DNA from: Savagea serpentis
GTDB taxonomy: Bacteria; Bacillota; Bacilli; Bacillales_A; Planococcaceae
Length of the DNA stretch: 64,000 nucleotides
NCBI RefSeq assembly: GCF_015351395.1
Contig: NZ_JADKPV010000006.1
Span: forward strand, 62,001-126,000
Reading direction: 5' to 3'
Below the pieces are notes generated by a model. That model was not told the DNA's origin, ran no database searches, and saw nothing but the letters and a program-made list of their open reading frames with translations. Of the stretch, positions 37,735 through 46,656 are shown piece by piece. The position numbers were made by a program, and so were the translations under genes. Each line of letters opens with the position of its first letter. The first letter of the stretch is position 1.

Positions 37735-38514
37735 TTAAGCTTCTTCGCCGACTGTCTCGTCTTCAATACCGAGTTCTTCTTTAATCCAATCGTATCCTTC
37801 TGCTTCTAATTTTTGAGCGAGGTCTGCTCCGCCTGATTTCACTACTTTACCTTGCATCATCACGTGTACGTGGTCTGGCTCGATATAGTTTAATAAACGT
37901 TGGTAGTGAGTGATCATCAATGCACCGAATCCTTCTCCGCGCATTTTGTTAATGCCTTTTGAAACAATTTTCAATGCGTCGATGTCAAGACCTGAGTCAA
38001 TCTCATCTAAAATTGCGAATGTTGGTTTAATCATCATCATTTGAAGAATCTCGTTACGCTTTTTCTCTCCGCCTGAGAATCCTTCGTTTAAATAGCGTGT
38101 CGCCATTTGCTCATCCATTTCTAACAATTCCATCGTTGCGTCGAGTTCGCGGATAAATTTCATAAGTGAAATTTCGTTCCCTTCGTCACGACGTGCATTA
38201 ATTGCTGAACGTAAGAAGTCCGCGTTCGTTACCCCTGCGATTTCGCTAGGATATTGCATTGCGAGGAAGAGACCTGCTTTCGCGCGCTCATCCACTTCCA
38301 TTTCGAGAACGTCTTCTCCGTCTAATTTGATTGTACCTGATGTTACTTCATATTTTGGATGACCCATAATTGCCGATGCAAGCGTTGATTTACCTGTACC
38401 GTTTGGGCCCATGATTGCGTGAATTTCGTTCGTGTTAATGCTTAAGTTAACACCCTTTAAAATTTCTTTCCCTTCAATAGCCACGTGAAGGTCTTTTATT
38501 TCTAGTGTCGCCAT
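37735..38514 (-). CDS. sufC: Fe-S cluster assembly ATPase SufC
   Basis: 259 residues from ATG 38514 (GGAGGTAATGAA upstream). ABC-type ATPase: Walker A MGPNGTGKSTLASAIMG, signature GFSGGEKKRNEILQMM, Walker B FAILDEIDSGLDIDALK, H-loop ITHYQRLL. SufC-specific QYPSEIAGVTNADFLR is present. First gene of the sufCDSUB operon. Two inverted repeats lie in its 5' region (38609-38633 and 38714-38736). Confidence 0.95.
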   Translation of the reverse strand: MATLEIKDLHVAIEGKEILKGVNLSINTNEIHAIMGPNGTGKSTLASAIMGHPKYEVTSGTIKLDGEDVLEMEVDERAKAGLFLAMQYPSEIAGVTNADFLRSAINARRDEGNEISLMKFIRELDATMELLEMDEQMATRYLNEGFSGGEKKRNEILQMMMIKPTFAILDEIDSGLDIDALKIVSKGINKMRGEGFGALMITHYQRLLNYIEPDHVHVMMQGKVVKSGGADLAQKLEAEGYDWIKEELGIEDETVGEEA

Positions 38515-38608
38515 TTCATTACCTCCATAATGATCACGATGAACGTCTTCGTTCATTCTTATTTTAGTATCATTCTAATCTTAACCCATTTGAGTAGTAG
38601 TTGCAAAT

Positions 38609-38633
38609 CATTGAGAATCGCCTTTTCTCAATG
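38609..38633. promoter_or_regulatory. Inverted repeat upstream of the suf operon
   Basis: Perfect 9-bp arms CATTGAGAA and TTCTCAATG separated by 7 bp, about 95-120 bp before sufC. The half-sites TGAGAAT/TTCTCA resemble halves of the Fur box at 50618-50632 but with wider spacing. No T-run follows, so a terminator is unlikely. A candidate operator for an iron or redox regulator. Confidence 0.4.
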
Positions 38634-38713
38634 ACCAAAAACTCTTTAAACCATTGACAATTCAGTGTTTTCATGTTTCTTGCTACATTAGAATTATCAA
38701 TTGATTTTCTTTA

Positions 38714-38736
38714 AATGATAATCAGTACTTATCATT
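38714..38736. promoter_or_regulatory. Fur/PerR-like inverted repeat in the suf upstream region
   Basis: AATGATAA (38714-38721) and TTATCATT (38729-38736) with a 7-bp spacer. The half-sites match those of Fur-family boxes, the spacing is not the standard 7-1-7. It lies between the yusE stop and sufC. Confidence 0.35.
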
Positions 38737-38757
38737 AGGCATGATGTGCATGCGAAA

Positions 38758-39060
38758 TTACTCCGTCAACTTTTCTACTAGATGCGGAACGGATTGAAAG
38801 GCATATATTTTATGTGTAATCTCACCATTCTTTTGAATGAGCAAACAAGGGACGCTTTCAATTTCATAATCGTACGCGATTTGCTCTACGTAGTTTAAAT
38901 CCGCTTCTCCAATTGGAATATTTGGCACAACTTGCTCAGCAATGGTAAGCATTTTCGATGCAACTTGACACGTCCCACACATTTTGGCGTGTAAATAAAA
39001 TGCGGATTTTTCATCATGCTCTAAAGAACGCTGAAAATCTTCCAATGTCCATGACTCCAT
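38758..39060 (-). CDS. yusE: Thioredoxin-like protein YusE
   Basis: 100 residues with thioredoxin fold and active site KMCGTCQVASKML, a cis-Pro in IESVPCLLIQKNG. It is probably a thiol-disulfide oxidoreductase. It follows yusF directly (TAA then ATG) and keeps the B. subtilis gene order gcvH-yusF-yusE upstream of the suf operon. Confidence 0.85.
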   Translation of the reverse strand: MESWTLEDFQRSLEHDEKSAFYLHAKMCGTCQVASKMLTIAEQVVPNIPIGEADLNYVEQIAYDYEIESVPCLLIQKNGEITHKIYAFQSVPHLVEKLTE

Positions 39061-39387
39061 TTACAATCCTTCTTTCTTTTTAAACGTCGTCTTCATGATT
39101 GAGCTTAGTACAAGCGGGGGTATTTCTGCAACTTCGATGATTGGTGGTGGCACGTGTAAGTGAGTCGCATTGATAAATAACGCATCAAATTGTGCTCTCA
39201 AGCGGTCTCCACTCGCATCCCGATCAAAAAATGTATATAACGTCTCCTCTTCATAAGGTTCAACGAGTTGTTCCAAATCATATTCACTCATCGTCCCATT
39301 CGTACAAATGATTTCAACATGTGGATAAACGTGGTGAATCGCTAAACGATCGGAGCGACCTTCTACGAATAAAATCGCACCCTCCAT
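39061..39387 (-). CDS. yusF: Toprim-domain protein YusF
   Basis: 108 residues, GGAGGGGTGAGAAG before ATG. The small Toprim fold shows ILFVEGRSDRLAIH with the catalytic Glu and TFFDRDASGDRLRAQF with the DxD acidic pair. Such single-domain Toprim proteins may act on nucleic acids as nucleases or primase-like factors, but the role is unknown. Synteny supports the assignment. Confidence 0.82.
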   Translation of the reverse strand: MEGAILFVEGRSDRLAIHHVYPHVEIICTNGTMSEYDLEQLVEPYEEETLYTFFDRDASGDRLRAQFDALFINATHLHVPPPIIEVAEIPPLVLSSIMKTTFKKKEGL

Positions 39388-39402
39388 CTTCTCACCCCTC
39401 CT

Positions 39403-39436
39403 ATAAAAAATATCGCATGTAGAATTCTACATGCGA
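39403..39436 (-). terminator. Terminator of gcvH
   Basis: Perfect 10-bp stem TCGCATGTAG/CTACATGCGA with AATT loop at 39413-39436. On the minus strand it is followed by TATTTTTTATAGG, 8 bp after the gcvH stop. Confidence 0.88.
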
Positions 39437-39443
39437 CACTATT

Positions 39444-39827
39444 TTACTCTCCGCTCGTCATTTTGTCATATTCTGTTGCGGACATTAATGACTCTATTTC
39501 TGTTCGATCTGTCGGTTCGACGATAATCATCCACGCTTGCTCATAGGGTGATTCATTCACATATTCTGGGCTATCGTCTAGCTCTTCATTCACTTCGACG
39601 ACTTTCCCGCTGATCGGTGCATATAACTCAGATACGGTTTTTACAGATTCTAAGCTGCCGAACGGATCGCCCGTTTGAATCGTTTCGCCGACTTCTGGTA
39701 ATTCAACGAAAACGATGTCGCCTAATTCAGATTGTGCAAACTGTGTAATCCCGAGGCGAGATTGTCCGTTCTCTTCTTTCACCCAAACGTGCTCTTTTGA
39801 ATAAACGTATTGTGTTGGTGTTGTCAT
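39444..39827 (-). CDS. gcvH: Glycine cleavage system H protein
   Basis: 127 residues. The lipoyl-lysine motif is [18 protein letters not shown] (Lys about 62). N-terminal [13 protein letters not shown] and C-terminal [11 protein letters not shown] are typical of GcvH. In Bacillus this protein also serves as the lipoyl relay to other 2-oxoacid dehydrogenases. Located between yusI and yusF as in B. subtilis. Confidence 0.95.
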   Translation of the reverse strand: MTTPTQYVYSKEHVWVKEENGQSRLGITQFAQSELGDIVFVELPEVGETIQTGDPFGSLESVKTVSELYAPISGKVVEVNEELDDSPEYVNESPYEQAWMIIVEPTDRTEIESLMSATEYDKMTSGE

Positions 39828-39901
39828 CTTATTCCCTCCATGAAATAATCTTTATACTTTACGTAAGTGTGACATAGTAAATTTCAAATTACAAGCGACG
39901 A

Positions 39902-40261
39902 CTACGCCTTCCAAACGTTTTCAAACTCCGCTTCTTTAAAGCCTACCGTCACATGCTCGCCATCTGTTGTAATCGGACGTTTAATGAGCATGCCATTCGA
40001 TGAAAGAAGCGCTAACTTTTCTTCTTCTGACATGTCTGCTAAACGATCTTTCAAACCGAGTTCGCGATACACTTTTCCGCTCGTATTGAAAAACTTTTTA
40101 ATATCTAATTGAGAACGGTCTAGCAATGTTTTCAATGTTTCAGCAGATGGTGTCGCATCGACGAGGTGCACCTCTTCAACCGTATGCCCTGCCTCTTCTA
40201 ACCATTTCTTCGCTTTCCGACATGTCGTACAACGTGGATATGTATAAAATGTAATATTCAC
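39902..40261 (-). CDS. yusI: ArsC/Spx-family thioredoxin-fold protein YusI
   Basis: 119 residues from GTG 40261, chosen because GGGAGAGG lies just upstream and because the family starts at ITFYTYPRCTTCRKAKKWL. CxxC redox motif at the N-terminus; C-terminal VGFKEAEFENVW matches arsenate-reductase-like Spx paralogues. Not true Spx, whose CxxC is CTSC and which is longer. Conserved neighbour of fadE and gcvH in B. subtilis. Confidence 0.85.
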   Translation of the reverse strand: MNITFYTYPRCTTCRKAKKWLEEAGHTVEEVHLVDATPSAETLKTLLDRSQLDIKKFFNTSGKVYRELGLKDRLADMSEEEKLALLSSNGMLIKRPITTDGEHVTVGFKEAEFENVWKA

Positions 40262-40311
40262 ATAAACCTCTCCCTTCATTTACGATTATTGTAACAGAAA
40301 GTGAAATGATT

Positions 40312-40347
40312 GCATGAAAAAAGTGCTGCCCGAGAGCAACACTTTTT
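40312..40347 (-). terminator. Terminator of the fadN-fadA-fadE operon
   Basis: 12-bp stem with one G-T pair, arms 40318-40329 and 40336-40347, 6-nt loop. On the minus strand CACTTTTTTCATG follows. Lies 17 bp past the fadE stop. Confidence 0.8.
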
Positions 40348-40363
40348 CAAATGACCGTCTAAA

Positions 40364-42136
40364 TTATACGATATATTTTTCCGCTTCAATTAAACGAGCT
40401 GCCGCTTCGCGTTTTTTCGCGATGAGGTTATGTGGCTCGAAACGTGTTAATTTGCGTAATGCTGATAACATCATACGACGGTTATCACCATCTGTTGATG
40501 CGACAACGATTTCTTTCGCTTCCGCTTCAATGCGCGCTAACGCTTCTTGTGCGAAAATTTCTGTGTATAACACTTTTTGTTTCGCTGTTTCTTCTCCGTC
40601 GCGGTCGATTGCTTTTAACGTACGTGCAACTGCTGAGTCAATCGCGAATACATCGTTTGCAATGTTTGCGATGTTGACGAGAATTTCTTGTTCTGCGTCT
40701 AATTTTTTACCGTACGTTTGCGCTGCGAGACCTGCTGCTAAAATACCGAGCTTTTTCGCATTTTCTGCAATTGCTGCTTCTTGTGCTAAAGGCTCGTTAC
40801 CTGGAGCTTCTGGCATCATCATGAGCAATTCTTCTTGTAAGCTTTGCGCTTTTTGAAGCAATGGAAGTTCACCTTTCATCGCTTTTTTCAAGAATGTGCC
40901 CGGCACGATCATGCGGTTAATTTCGTTCGTCCCTTCGAAAATACGGTTGATGCGTGAGTCGCGGTACATACGTTCCACTTCGTACTCTTGCATGAATCCA
41001 TATCCACCGTGAATTTGAACCGCTTCGTCTACGATATGGTCTAACACTTCTGAACCGACGACTTTGTTAATAGAACATTCAATCGCATATTCTGCAATTG
41101 CTGCTGCGATTGCTTTTCCGTCTTTTTGTTCTTCTGGGCTAAGCGCACCTTGACGCTCGTCGAAGTAACCGACTGTACGATAAATCAAGCTTTCCGCTGC
41201 GTACAATTCGCTCGCTAATGTCGCGAATTTTTCTTTCGTTAAGTTGAAGCTTGAAAGTGGTGTATTGAATTGTTTACGTTGGTTCGCATACTCGATTGAT
41301 AATTGAAGTGCGCGTTTTGAGCTTCCGAGCGTACCTACTCCTAATTTGTAACGACCGATGTTTAAAATGTTGAACGCGATAATATGTCCACGGCCGATCT
41401 CACCGAGTAAGTTTTCTACTGGAACTTCCGCATCTTCTAAAATGAGCGTACGTGTCGATGATGATTTAATGCCCATCTTCTTCTCTTCTGGACCGACTGA
41501 AACGCCTGGGAAATCTTTCTCTACAATGAAAGCTGTAAATTGCTCCCCGTCGATTTTCGCATAAACGATAAATACGTCTGCGAAACCTGCGTTCGTAATC
41601 CATTGCTTTTCACCGTTCAAGATGTAGTGTGTACCAGCTTCATTTAATTTCGCTGTCGTTTTCGCACCGAGTGCGTCAGATCCTGAGCTCGGCTCTGTTA
41701 ACGCATAAGCAGAAATCTTTTCACCTGTTACTGAATTCGGTAAATATTTTTGCTTTTGCTCTTCGTTACCGAACAGGACGATCGGCAATGTTCCGATTCC
41801 GACGTGTGCTCCGTGTGTGATGGAAAATCCGCCAACGACTGCAAACTTTTCCGCGATGAGCGCTGAAGAAATTTTGTCCATTTCAAAACCGCCATAAGCT
41901 TCTGGTACGTCCGCTCCAAGTAAACCTAACTCTCCTGCTTGACGCAGTAATTTTACTGAATGTTCGAATTCGTGATTTTCTAATTTTTCAACGAGTGGTA
42001 ATACATCATTCATCGCAAACTGTTCCGCTGTGCTCGCGACCATTTTCTGTTCGTCAGAGAAGTCCTCTGGCGTAAATACGCTTTTGTAATCTGTTTCCTC
42101 TACTAAAAATTGTCCACCTTTTACGAGTTTTGTCAT
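40364..42136 (-). CDS. fadE: Acyl-CoA dehydrogenase FadE
   Basis: 590 residues from ATG 42136 (GGGAGGAAACAACA upstream). Motifs: YALTEPSSGSDALG, KQWITNAGFADVF, VQIHGGYGFMQEYEVERMYRDSRINRIFEGTNEINR. It has the C-terminal helical extension of Bacillus FadE (YusJ). Third gene of the fadNAE operon; it makes the 2-enoyl-CoA for FadN. A close paralogue lies at 3473-5131. Confidence 0.95.
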   Translation of the reverse strand: MTKLVKGGQFLVEETDYKSVFTPEDFSDEQKMVASTAEQFAMNDVLPLVEKLENHEFEHSVKLLRQAGELGLLGADVPEAYGGFEMDKISSALIAEKFAVVGGFSITHGAHVGIGTLPIVLFGNEEQKQKYLPNSVTGEKISAYALTEPSSGSDALGAKTTAKLNEAGTHYILNGEKQWITNAGFADVFIVYAKIDGEQFTAFIVEKDFPGVSVGPEEKKMGIKSSSTRTLILEDAEVPVENLLGEIGRGHIIAFNILNIGRYKLGVGTLGSSKRALQLSIEYANQRKQFNTPLSSFNLTKEKFATLASELYAAESLIYRTVGYFDERQGALSPEEQKDGKAIAAAIAEYAIECSINKVVGSEVLDHIVDEAVQIHGGYGFMQEYEVERMYRDSRINRIFEGTNEINRMIVPGTFLKKAMKGELPLLQKAQSLQEELLMMMPEAPGNEPLAQEAAIAENAKKLGILAAGLAAQTYGKKLDAEQEILVNIANIANDVFAIDSAVARTLKAIDRDGEETAKQKVLYTEIFAQEALARIEAEAKEIVVASTDGDNRRMMLSALRKLTRFEPHNLIAKKREAAARLIEAEKYIV

Positions 42137-42152
42137 TGTTGTTTCCTCCCTT

Positions 42153-43328
42153 TTATAACATTTCGAAGACGCCAGCTGCACCCATTCCGCCACCGATACA
42201 CATCGTGACGACACCAAACTGCGCGCCTCTGCGTTTCAATTCATTCATCATTTTCACTGTTAAAATAGTTCCCGTTGCACCGAGTGGGTGACCGAGTGCG
42301 ATCGCTCCACCGTTGACGTTCACTTTATCTGTATCTAAATCGAGATGACGAATCACTTCAAGTGATTGGGAAGCGAATGCTTCGTTCAATTCCCAAATGT
42401 CGATATCATCTTTCGTTAATCCTGCGAGTTCTAACGCTTTCGGAACCGCTACAATCGGACCGATTCCCATCACTTCTGGTGGAACGCCTCCTACTGCGAA
42501 ACTTCTAAATTTCGCAATTGGTGTTAAACCGAGTGATTCTGCATATTCGCGGTCCATGACGAGCACACTCCCTGCTCCGTCCGATGTTTGTGAGGCGTTA
42601 CCTGCTGTTACCGTACCTGTCATAGAGAATGCAGGACGCAATTTCGCTAAAATTTCCGTCGTCGTTCCTGGGCGTACGCCTTCGTCCATTTTAAATGGCA
42701 CGACACGCTCTTCCCATTCATTTTTGTCATTGACAAAACGGTGATGCACATCAACTGGTACAATTTCGTCATCATATTTTCCTGCTTGAATCGCAGCATA
42801 CGCACGTTTATGCGACTCGACAGCGAATGCGTCTTGATCTTCACGGCTAATGCCATATTTCACAGCGACTTGTTCTGCTGTATGACCCATTCCCATATAA
42901 TATTCTGGCGCATGTTCGACGAGCGTCTTATTCGGACGAATCGTATGACCCGTCATCGGAATCATACTCATCGACTCCGCACCACCTGCGATGATCGCTT
43001 TCGCATGACCGAGCATAATTCGCTCTGCCGCATAAGCGATCGACTGAAGACCTGAAGAACAAAATCGGTTGATCGTAATTGCTGGTACTGTATCTGGCAA
43101 TCCAGCAAGCGCTCCGATTTGACGTGCCATATTTAACCCTTGTTCTGCTTCTGGCATCGCACACCCAAAAATTAAGTCATCAATCGGTCCATCGTATCCG
43201 TTCGCGCGTTTTAATGTTTCTTTCACTGTGATTGCGCCTAAGTCATCTGGACGAACCGTCGCTAATGAACCGCGCCCTGCTTTTCCTACTGGCGTTCGTG
43301 ATCCTGCTACAATTACTGCTTCACGCAT
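42153..43328 (-). CDS. fadA: Acetyl-CoA C-acyltransferase FadA
   Basis: 391 residues. Nucleophile in ITINRFCSSGLQSIAYAAERI, NEAFASQSLEV, GGAIALGHPLGATG and catalytic CIGGGMGAAGVFE at the C-terminus. It releases acetyl-CoA from 3-ketoacyl-CoA. The genes around it have the B. subtilis yusLKJ order. Confidence 0.95.
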   Translation of the reverse strand: MREAVIVAGSRTPVGKAGRGSLATVRPDDLGAITVKETLKRANGYDGPIDDLIFGCAMPEAEQGLNMARQIGALAGLPDTVPAITINRFCSSGLQSIAYAAERIMLGHAKAIIAGGAESMSMIPMTGHTIRPNKTLVEHAPEYYMGMGHTAEQVAVKYGISREDQDAFAVESHKRAYAAIQAGKYDDEIVPVDVHHRFVNDKNEWEERVVPFKMDEGVRPGTTTEILAKLRPAFSMTGTVTAGNASQTSDGAGSVLVMDREYAESLGLTPIAKFRSFAVGGVPPEVMGIGPIVAVPKALELAGLTKDDIDIWELNEAFASQSLEVIRHLDLDTDKVNVNGGAIALGHPLGATGTILTVKMMNELKRRGAQFGVVTMCIGGGMGAAGVFEML

Positions 43329-43344
43329 ATTGTCTCCTCCTATC

Positions 43345-45726
43345 TTAGTTGCGTAATGGCTTTCCTTTTAAAAGCATATGTTGCATGCGTTGTAATGTTT
43401 TCGGTTGTTGTAATAACTGTAAAAATGATTGACGTTCTAAATCGAGTAAATATTGTGGATCCACTTTCGTACCGAATGGTAAATCGCCACCTGAAAGTAC
43501 TTTCGCAATATGTTTCGCAATCGTCATATCATGTTCGCTAATATAGCCTGATAATTTCATCGCTTCTGCTCCGAGCACGAGCGCTGCATAACCTGATGCA
43601 CCTGTCACCGCAATTTTTTCGCGTTTTGGCGCTGTGTAGCCACGCTCGTATAAATCGAGAGCTGCCATTTTCGCGTCGTAGAAACGGTGATCTGCGTTTA
43701 CGCTAATGCCGTCTGAAGGACGTAAGAAGTTCAACTCACGCGCTTCTTCTGCTGATGTCGATACTTTCGCTGTCGCGATTGTTTCGAAAACTTTGTTCGC
43801 GATAAACTGGATGTCGACCGGCACGCCGTTCGGCAATCCTTGCATATGTTGATAAAGTAAACCGTAGTTACCGCCTCCACCTGGGAGCAATCCGACACCG
43901 ACTTCAACGAGGCCCATATACGTTTCCATCGACGCTTGAATATGCGCTGTCGGTAAGCATACTTCCGTTCCTCCACCGAGTGTCATGCCATGTGGTGCTG
44001 CGACGACTGGACGGCTTGAATATTTAATTTTCATCATCGTTTCTTGGAACATTTTCACTGTGTAGTCGAGCTCGAATAAGTTATCATCTTGCGCTTCCAT
44101 TAAGATGAGGGCTAAGTTCGCTCCGACACAGAAGTTTTTCCCTTCGTTTCCGATGACGAGTCCTTTATAATTTTTCTCTACCTCTTCAACCGACTTTTGA
44201 ATCATTTGCAAAATATCTAAGCCGATCGCATTTGATTTCGAATGGAACTCAAGCAATGCGACACCGTCACCGATATCGATTAAACTTGCTCCGCTATTAC
44301 TTAAAATTGTACCGTTTTGCTTTTTCAATTTTTGGATTTTAATTTCTTTCGGATTCACTTGTTGTTTCGTAAATCCGTCTCCGTTGAAGTAATACGTATC
44401 GCCGTCGATTTCTTTATAAAATTTCGGCTCATTTTTATCGAGTAAGTTTTGAACGAATGTTGGGATTTCGTATCCTTCATTGCGCAAACGTTCTACTGAT
44501 TGCTCTACACCGATTGCATCCCACATTTCAAACGGTCCGAGGTCCCATCCGAATCCCCATTTCATCGCTTGGTCAATCGATACGATATCGTCTGCAATTT
44601 CACCATGTAACTCCGCCGCGTAAAGCAATGTCGGCATTAAACTTCTCCACAAAAATTGTCCTGCGCGATCATCCGCTTGCAGTAAGAAAGCTAAACGTTT
44701 CGAGCGGCTCACTTGCTTCGCCTGTTCAAGTGAAGGCGCTTTCAGTTTTTCGCGTGGTTCATATTCAAATGTTTCTAAATTTAATTGTTTGATTTCTTTG
44801 CCATCTTTAAAGTAAAATCCTTTTTTCGTCTTCGCACCGAGTCGTCCTTCTTCTAACATTTTCGTCATGAACGCTGGAATTTCGAACATTTTTTGTTCGT
44901 CTCCTGTCGTTTTGTCGTAAACGTTTTTCGCAACATTGTTAAATACATCCAAACCGACAACGTCTAATGTACGGAATGTTGCAGATGATGGACGTCCAAT
45001 TAAAGGACCTGTAATCGAGTCTACCTCTCCAATCGAGTAGCCACCTTTTACCATCTCATCTACTGTAACGAGCAAGCCGTACGTTCCGATACGGTTTCCG
45101 ATAAAGTTCGGCGTATCTTTTGCAATGACGACACCTTTTCCGAGTCTGTCTTCCCCAAATGTGTGCATAAATTTCACGACTTCTGGTGCTGTCGATGATG
45201 TCGGAATAATTTCTAGCAACTTCAAATAACGAGGGGGGTTAAAGAAGTGTGTGCCTAAGAAATGTTCTTTAAAGTCGTCCGAACGACCTTCTGCCATCGC
45301 TTCAATTGAAATACCTGAAGTATTCGAACTAATAATCGTTCCTGGACGGCGATACTTTTCAATTTTCTCATATAATGATTTTTTAATATCAAGTCGCTCA
45401 ACGACGACTTCAATGACCCAATCTACATCTTTAATTTTTTCAAGATCATCCTCGATGTTCCCTACTTCAATTAACGATGCATTACGCTTCGTTGTGAAAG
45501 GTGCTGGCTTTTGTTTTAATGCGCGTTGCACTGCTTCCGACGCAAGTCGATTGCGCACCTTGCGCGACTGTAGTGTAAGTCCTTTCGCTTCTTCCTTGTC
45601 TGTTAATGTCGATGGCACAATATCAAGCAAAAGCACGGGTAGACCGACATTTGCTAAGTGTGCTGCGATACTTGCTCCCATGACCCCTGAACCGATAACT
45701 GCTACTTTTTTCATTTGATAAGTCAA
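43345..45726 (-). CDS. fadN: Bifunctional 3-hydroxyacyl-CoA dehydrogenase/enoyl-CoA hydratase FadN
   Basis: 793 residues. The start is TTG 45726, 8 nt after GGAGG; the next ATG (fifth codon) is too far from that site. N-terminal dehydrogenase domain with VAVIGSGVMGASIAAHLAN, THFFNPPRYLKLLEIIP and a duplicated helical domain (about 1-460). C-terminal crotonase domain (about 490-790) has GNEGKNFCVGANLAL, HGMTLGGGTEVCLPTAH and VGLLPGGGGNYGL. This dehydrogenase-first order is the Bacillus FadN type. A FadR box lies about 25 bp upstream and a cre-like site about 90 bp upstream. Confidence 0.95.
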   Translation of the reverse strand: MTYQMKKVAVIGSGVMGASIAAHLANVGLPVLLLDIVPSTLTDKEEAKGLTLQSRKVRNRLASEAVQRALKQKPAPFTTKRNASLIEVGNIEDDLEKIKDVDWVIEVVVERLDIKKSLYEKIEKYRRPGTIISSNTSGISIEAMAEGRSDDFKEHFLGTHFFNPPRYLKLLEIIPTSSTAPEVVKFMHTFGEDRLGKGVVIAKDTPNFIGNRIGTYGLLVTVDEMVKGGYSIGEVDSITGPLIGRPSSATFRTLDVVGLDVFNNVAKNVYDKTTGDEQKMFEIPAFMTKMLEEGRLGAKTKKGFYFKDGKEIKQLNLETFEYEPREKLKAPSLEQAKQVSRSKRLAFLLQADDRAGQFLWRSLMPTLLYAAELHGEIADDIVSIDQAMKWGFGWDLGPFEMWDAIGVEQSVERLRNEGYEIPTFVQNLLDKNEPKFYKEIDGDTYYFNGDGFTKQQVNPKEIKIQKLKKQNGTILSNSGASLIDIGDGVALLEFHSKSNAIGLDILQMIQKSVEEVEKNYKGLVIGNEGKNFCVGANLALILMEAQDDNLFELDYTVKMFQETMMKIKYSSRPVVAAPHGMTLGGGTEVCLPTAHIQASMETYMGLVEVGVGLLPGGGGNYGLLYQHMQGLPNGVPVDIQFIANKVFETIATAKVSTSAEEARELNFLRPSDGISVNADHRFYDAKMAALDLYERGYTAPKREKIAVTGASGYAALVLGAEAMKLSGYISEHDMTIAKHIAKVLSGGDLPFGTKVDPQYLLDLERQSFLQLLQQPKTLQRMQHMLLKGKPLRN

Positions 45727-45750
45727 TACTGCAACCTCCTCTATTTAATT

Positions 45751-45768
45751 TGAATGAACAATCATTCA
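45751..45768. promoter_or_regulatory. FadR operator
   Basis: TGAATGAACAATCATTCA matches the Bacillus FadR (TetR-family) consensus TGAATGAMTANTCATTCA at all but one position. It sits 25-42 bp before fadN. Long-chain acyl-CoA should release FadR and induce the operon. No such box was seen before the hbd operon at 6.8 kb. Confidence 0.85.
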
Positions 45769-45812
45769 TTTTTATTCCAAAAAAATATAAGGTGTTCCTT
45801 TACTGCATTCAG

Positions 45813-45827
45813 TGTAAACGATTTCTT
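45813..45827 (-). promoter_or_regulatory. cre-like site (CcpA) upstream of fadN
   Basis: Minus strand AAGAAATCGTTTACA, one mismatch to WTGNAANCGNWNNCW. Nearly the same sequence precedes hbd (6869-6883). Confidence 0.5.
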
Positions 45828-45867
45828 CCGACTGTGCAACTATTTTCTACTATTCAAAACCATTTTC

Positions 45868-45897
45868 TTGTTCCTCACTTCACTATCGTTGTATACT
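45868..45897 (+). promoter_or_regulatory. Candidate sigma-A promoter of the thioredoxin-like gene
   Basis: TTGTTC (45868-45873), 18-bp spacer ending in TTG, TATACT (45892-45897). The ATG follows 29 bp later, after GAAGGAGGTAATACT. Confidence 0.5.
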
Positions 45898-45926
45898 GAA
45901 TAGAAGAGAATGAAGGAGGTAATACT

Positions 45927-46244
45927 ATGATTTCAATTGAAACAGAAGAACAATTTTATGAAGTGATTCAAGGTGAAAATGTCCTTGTTAAGTTCCAAGC
46001 TGGTTGGTGTCCAGATTGTGTGCGTATGGATCACTTCATCGATCCAATTATGGAAAAGTACAATATGTATACATGGTACGATGTCAATCGTGATGTACTC
46101 CCTGAAATCGCACAAAAGTATGAAGTGATGGGCATTCCAAGCTTACTCATTTTTAACAACAATGAAAAAACCGCTCACTTACATAGCGCGAAAGCAAAAA
46201 CACCTGAACAAGTAACACAATTTCTCGACGACGTTACGAAGTGA
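45927..46244 (+). CDS. Thioredoxin family protein
   Basis: 105 residues. Active site AGWCPDCVRMDHF, cis-Pro in MGIPSLLIFNNN. The WCPDC variant is found in the Bacillus YtpP/BdbA-like thioredoxin group. Cytoplasmic, no signal peptide. It overlaps the following lipoprotein gene by 4 bp. Confidence 0.85.
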   Translation: MISIETEEQFYEVIQGENVLVKFQAGWCPDCVRMDHFIDPIMEKYNMYTWYDVNRDVLPEIAQKYEVMGIPSLLIFNNNEKTAHLHSAKAKTPEQVTQFLDDVTK

Positions 46245-46600
46245 TTAAAATTTCCATTCGATTATTCCTGACGTTCGGGGTCATTGTTTTACTTTCCGCC
46301 TGTCAAAGTAAGCCTTCCAACCTTGAATACTTCATTAAAGATTTAAATGATCAAACGATTTATGAAATTGTTGACGAAGCGGTGATTCACCAATTTCAAA
46401 CACAATTTCAGCACGCCTCACCTCTTCAAGATACGGTCGTGAAAAATATGGATTATGAGCTTCATATGCAAAAAGATGTTACGCCTTTTTATATCGAAGA
46501 ACCGTATATCATCTTCAGTCAAAAAGAAGAACTATTCATTAACGAACTCGTCTATCCAATAGAACCGATTCTTGAAGAAGCTATTGTGTATGAACCTTAA
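46241..46600 (+). CDS. Small lipoprotein of unknown function
   Basis: 119 residues from a GTG that overlaps the thioredoxin stop (GTGA). The signal peptide ends in the lipobox LLSAC (Cys about 21). The mature part is acidic with no recognised domain. Translational coupling to the thioredoxin gene is the only functional hint. Confidence 0.7.
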   Translation: MIKISIRLFLTFGVIVLLSACQSKPSNLEYFIKDLNDQTIYEIVDEAVIHQFQTQFQHASPLQDTVVKNMDYELHMQKDVTPFYIEEPYIIFSQKEELFINELVYPIEPILEEAIVYEP

Positions 46601-46647
46601 AAAATCCTCATCTTGGAAAACAACACTTCCAACAGATGAGGATTTTT
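46600..46647 (+). terminator. Bidirectional terminator between lipoprotein and siderophore ABC genes
   Basis: 14-bp stem AAAAATCCTCATCT (46600-46613) / AGATGAGGATTTTT (46634-46647) with a further TGGAA/TTCCA inside. Convergent genes end on both sides. Confidence 0.85.
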
Positions 46648-46656
46648 AACGTTTCA

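Noticed and set aside
39413-39436. 24-bp perfect palindrome as an operator
   Set aside because: It lies just after the gcvH stop and is followed by a T-run on the minus strand, so it is a terminator.
40314-40856. A 180-codon plus-strand open frame antisense to fadE
   Set aside because: It is the complement of a well-supported gene, begins in the terminator hairpin, has no family motif, and reflects the codon bias of the other strand.
45251-45718. A 155-codon plus-strand open frame antisense to fadN
   Set aside because: Low-complexity Ser-rich shadow of the FadN dehydrogenase domain.
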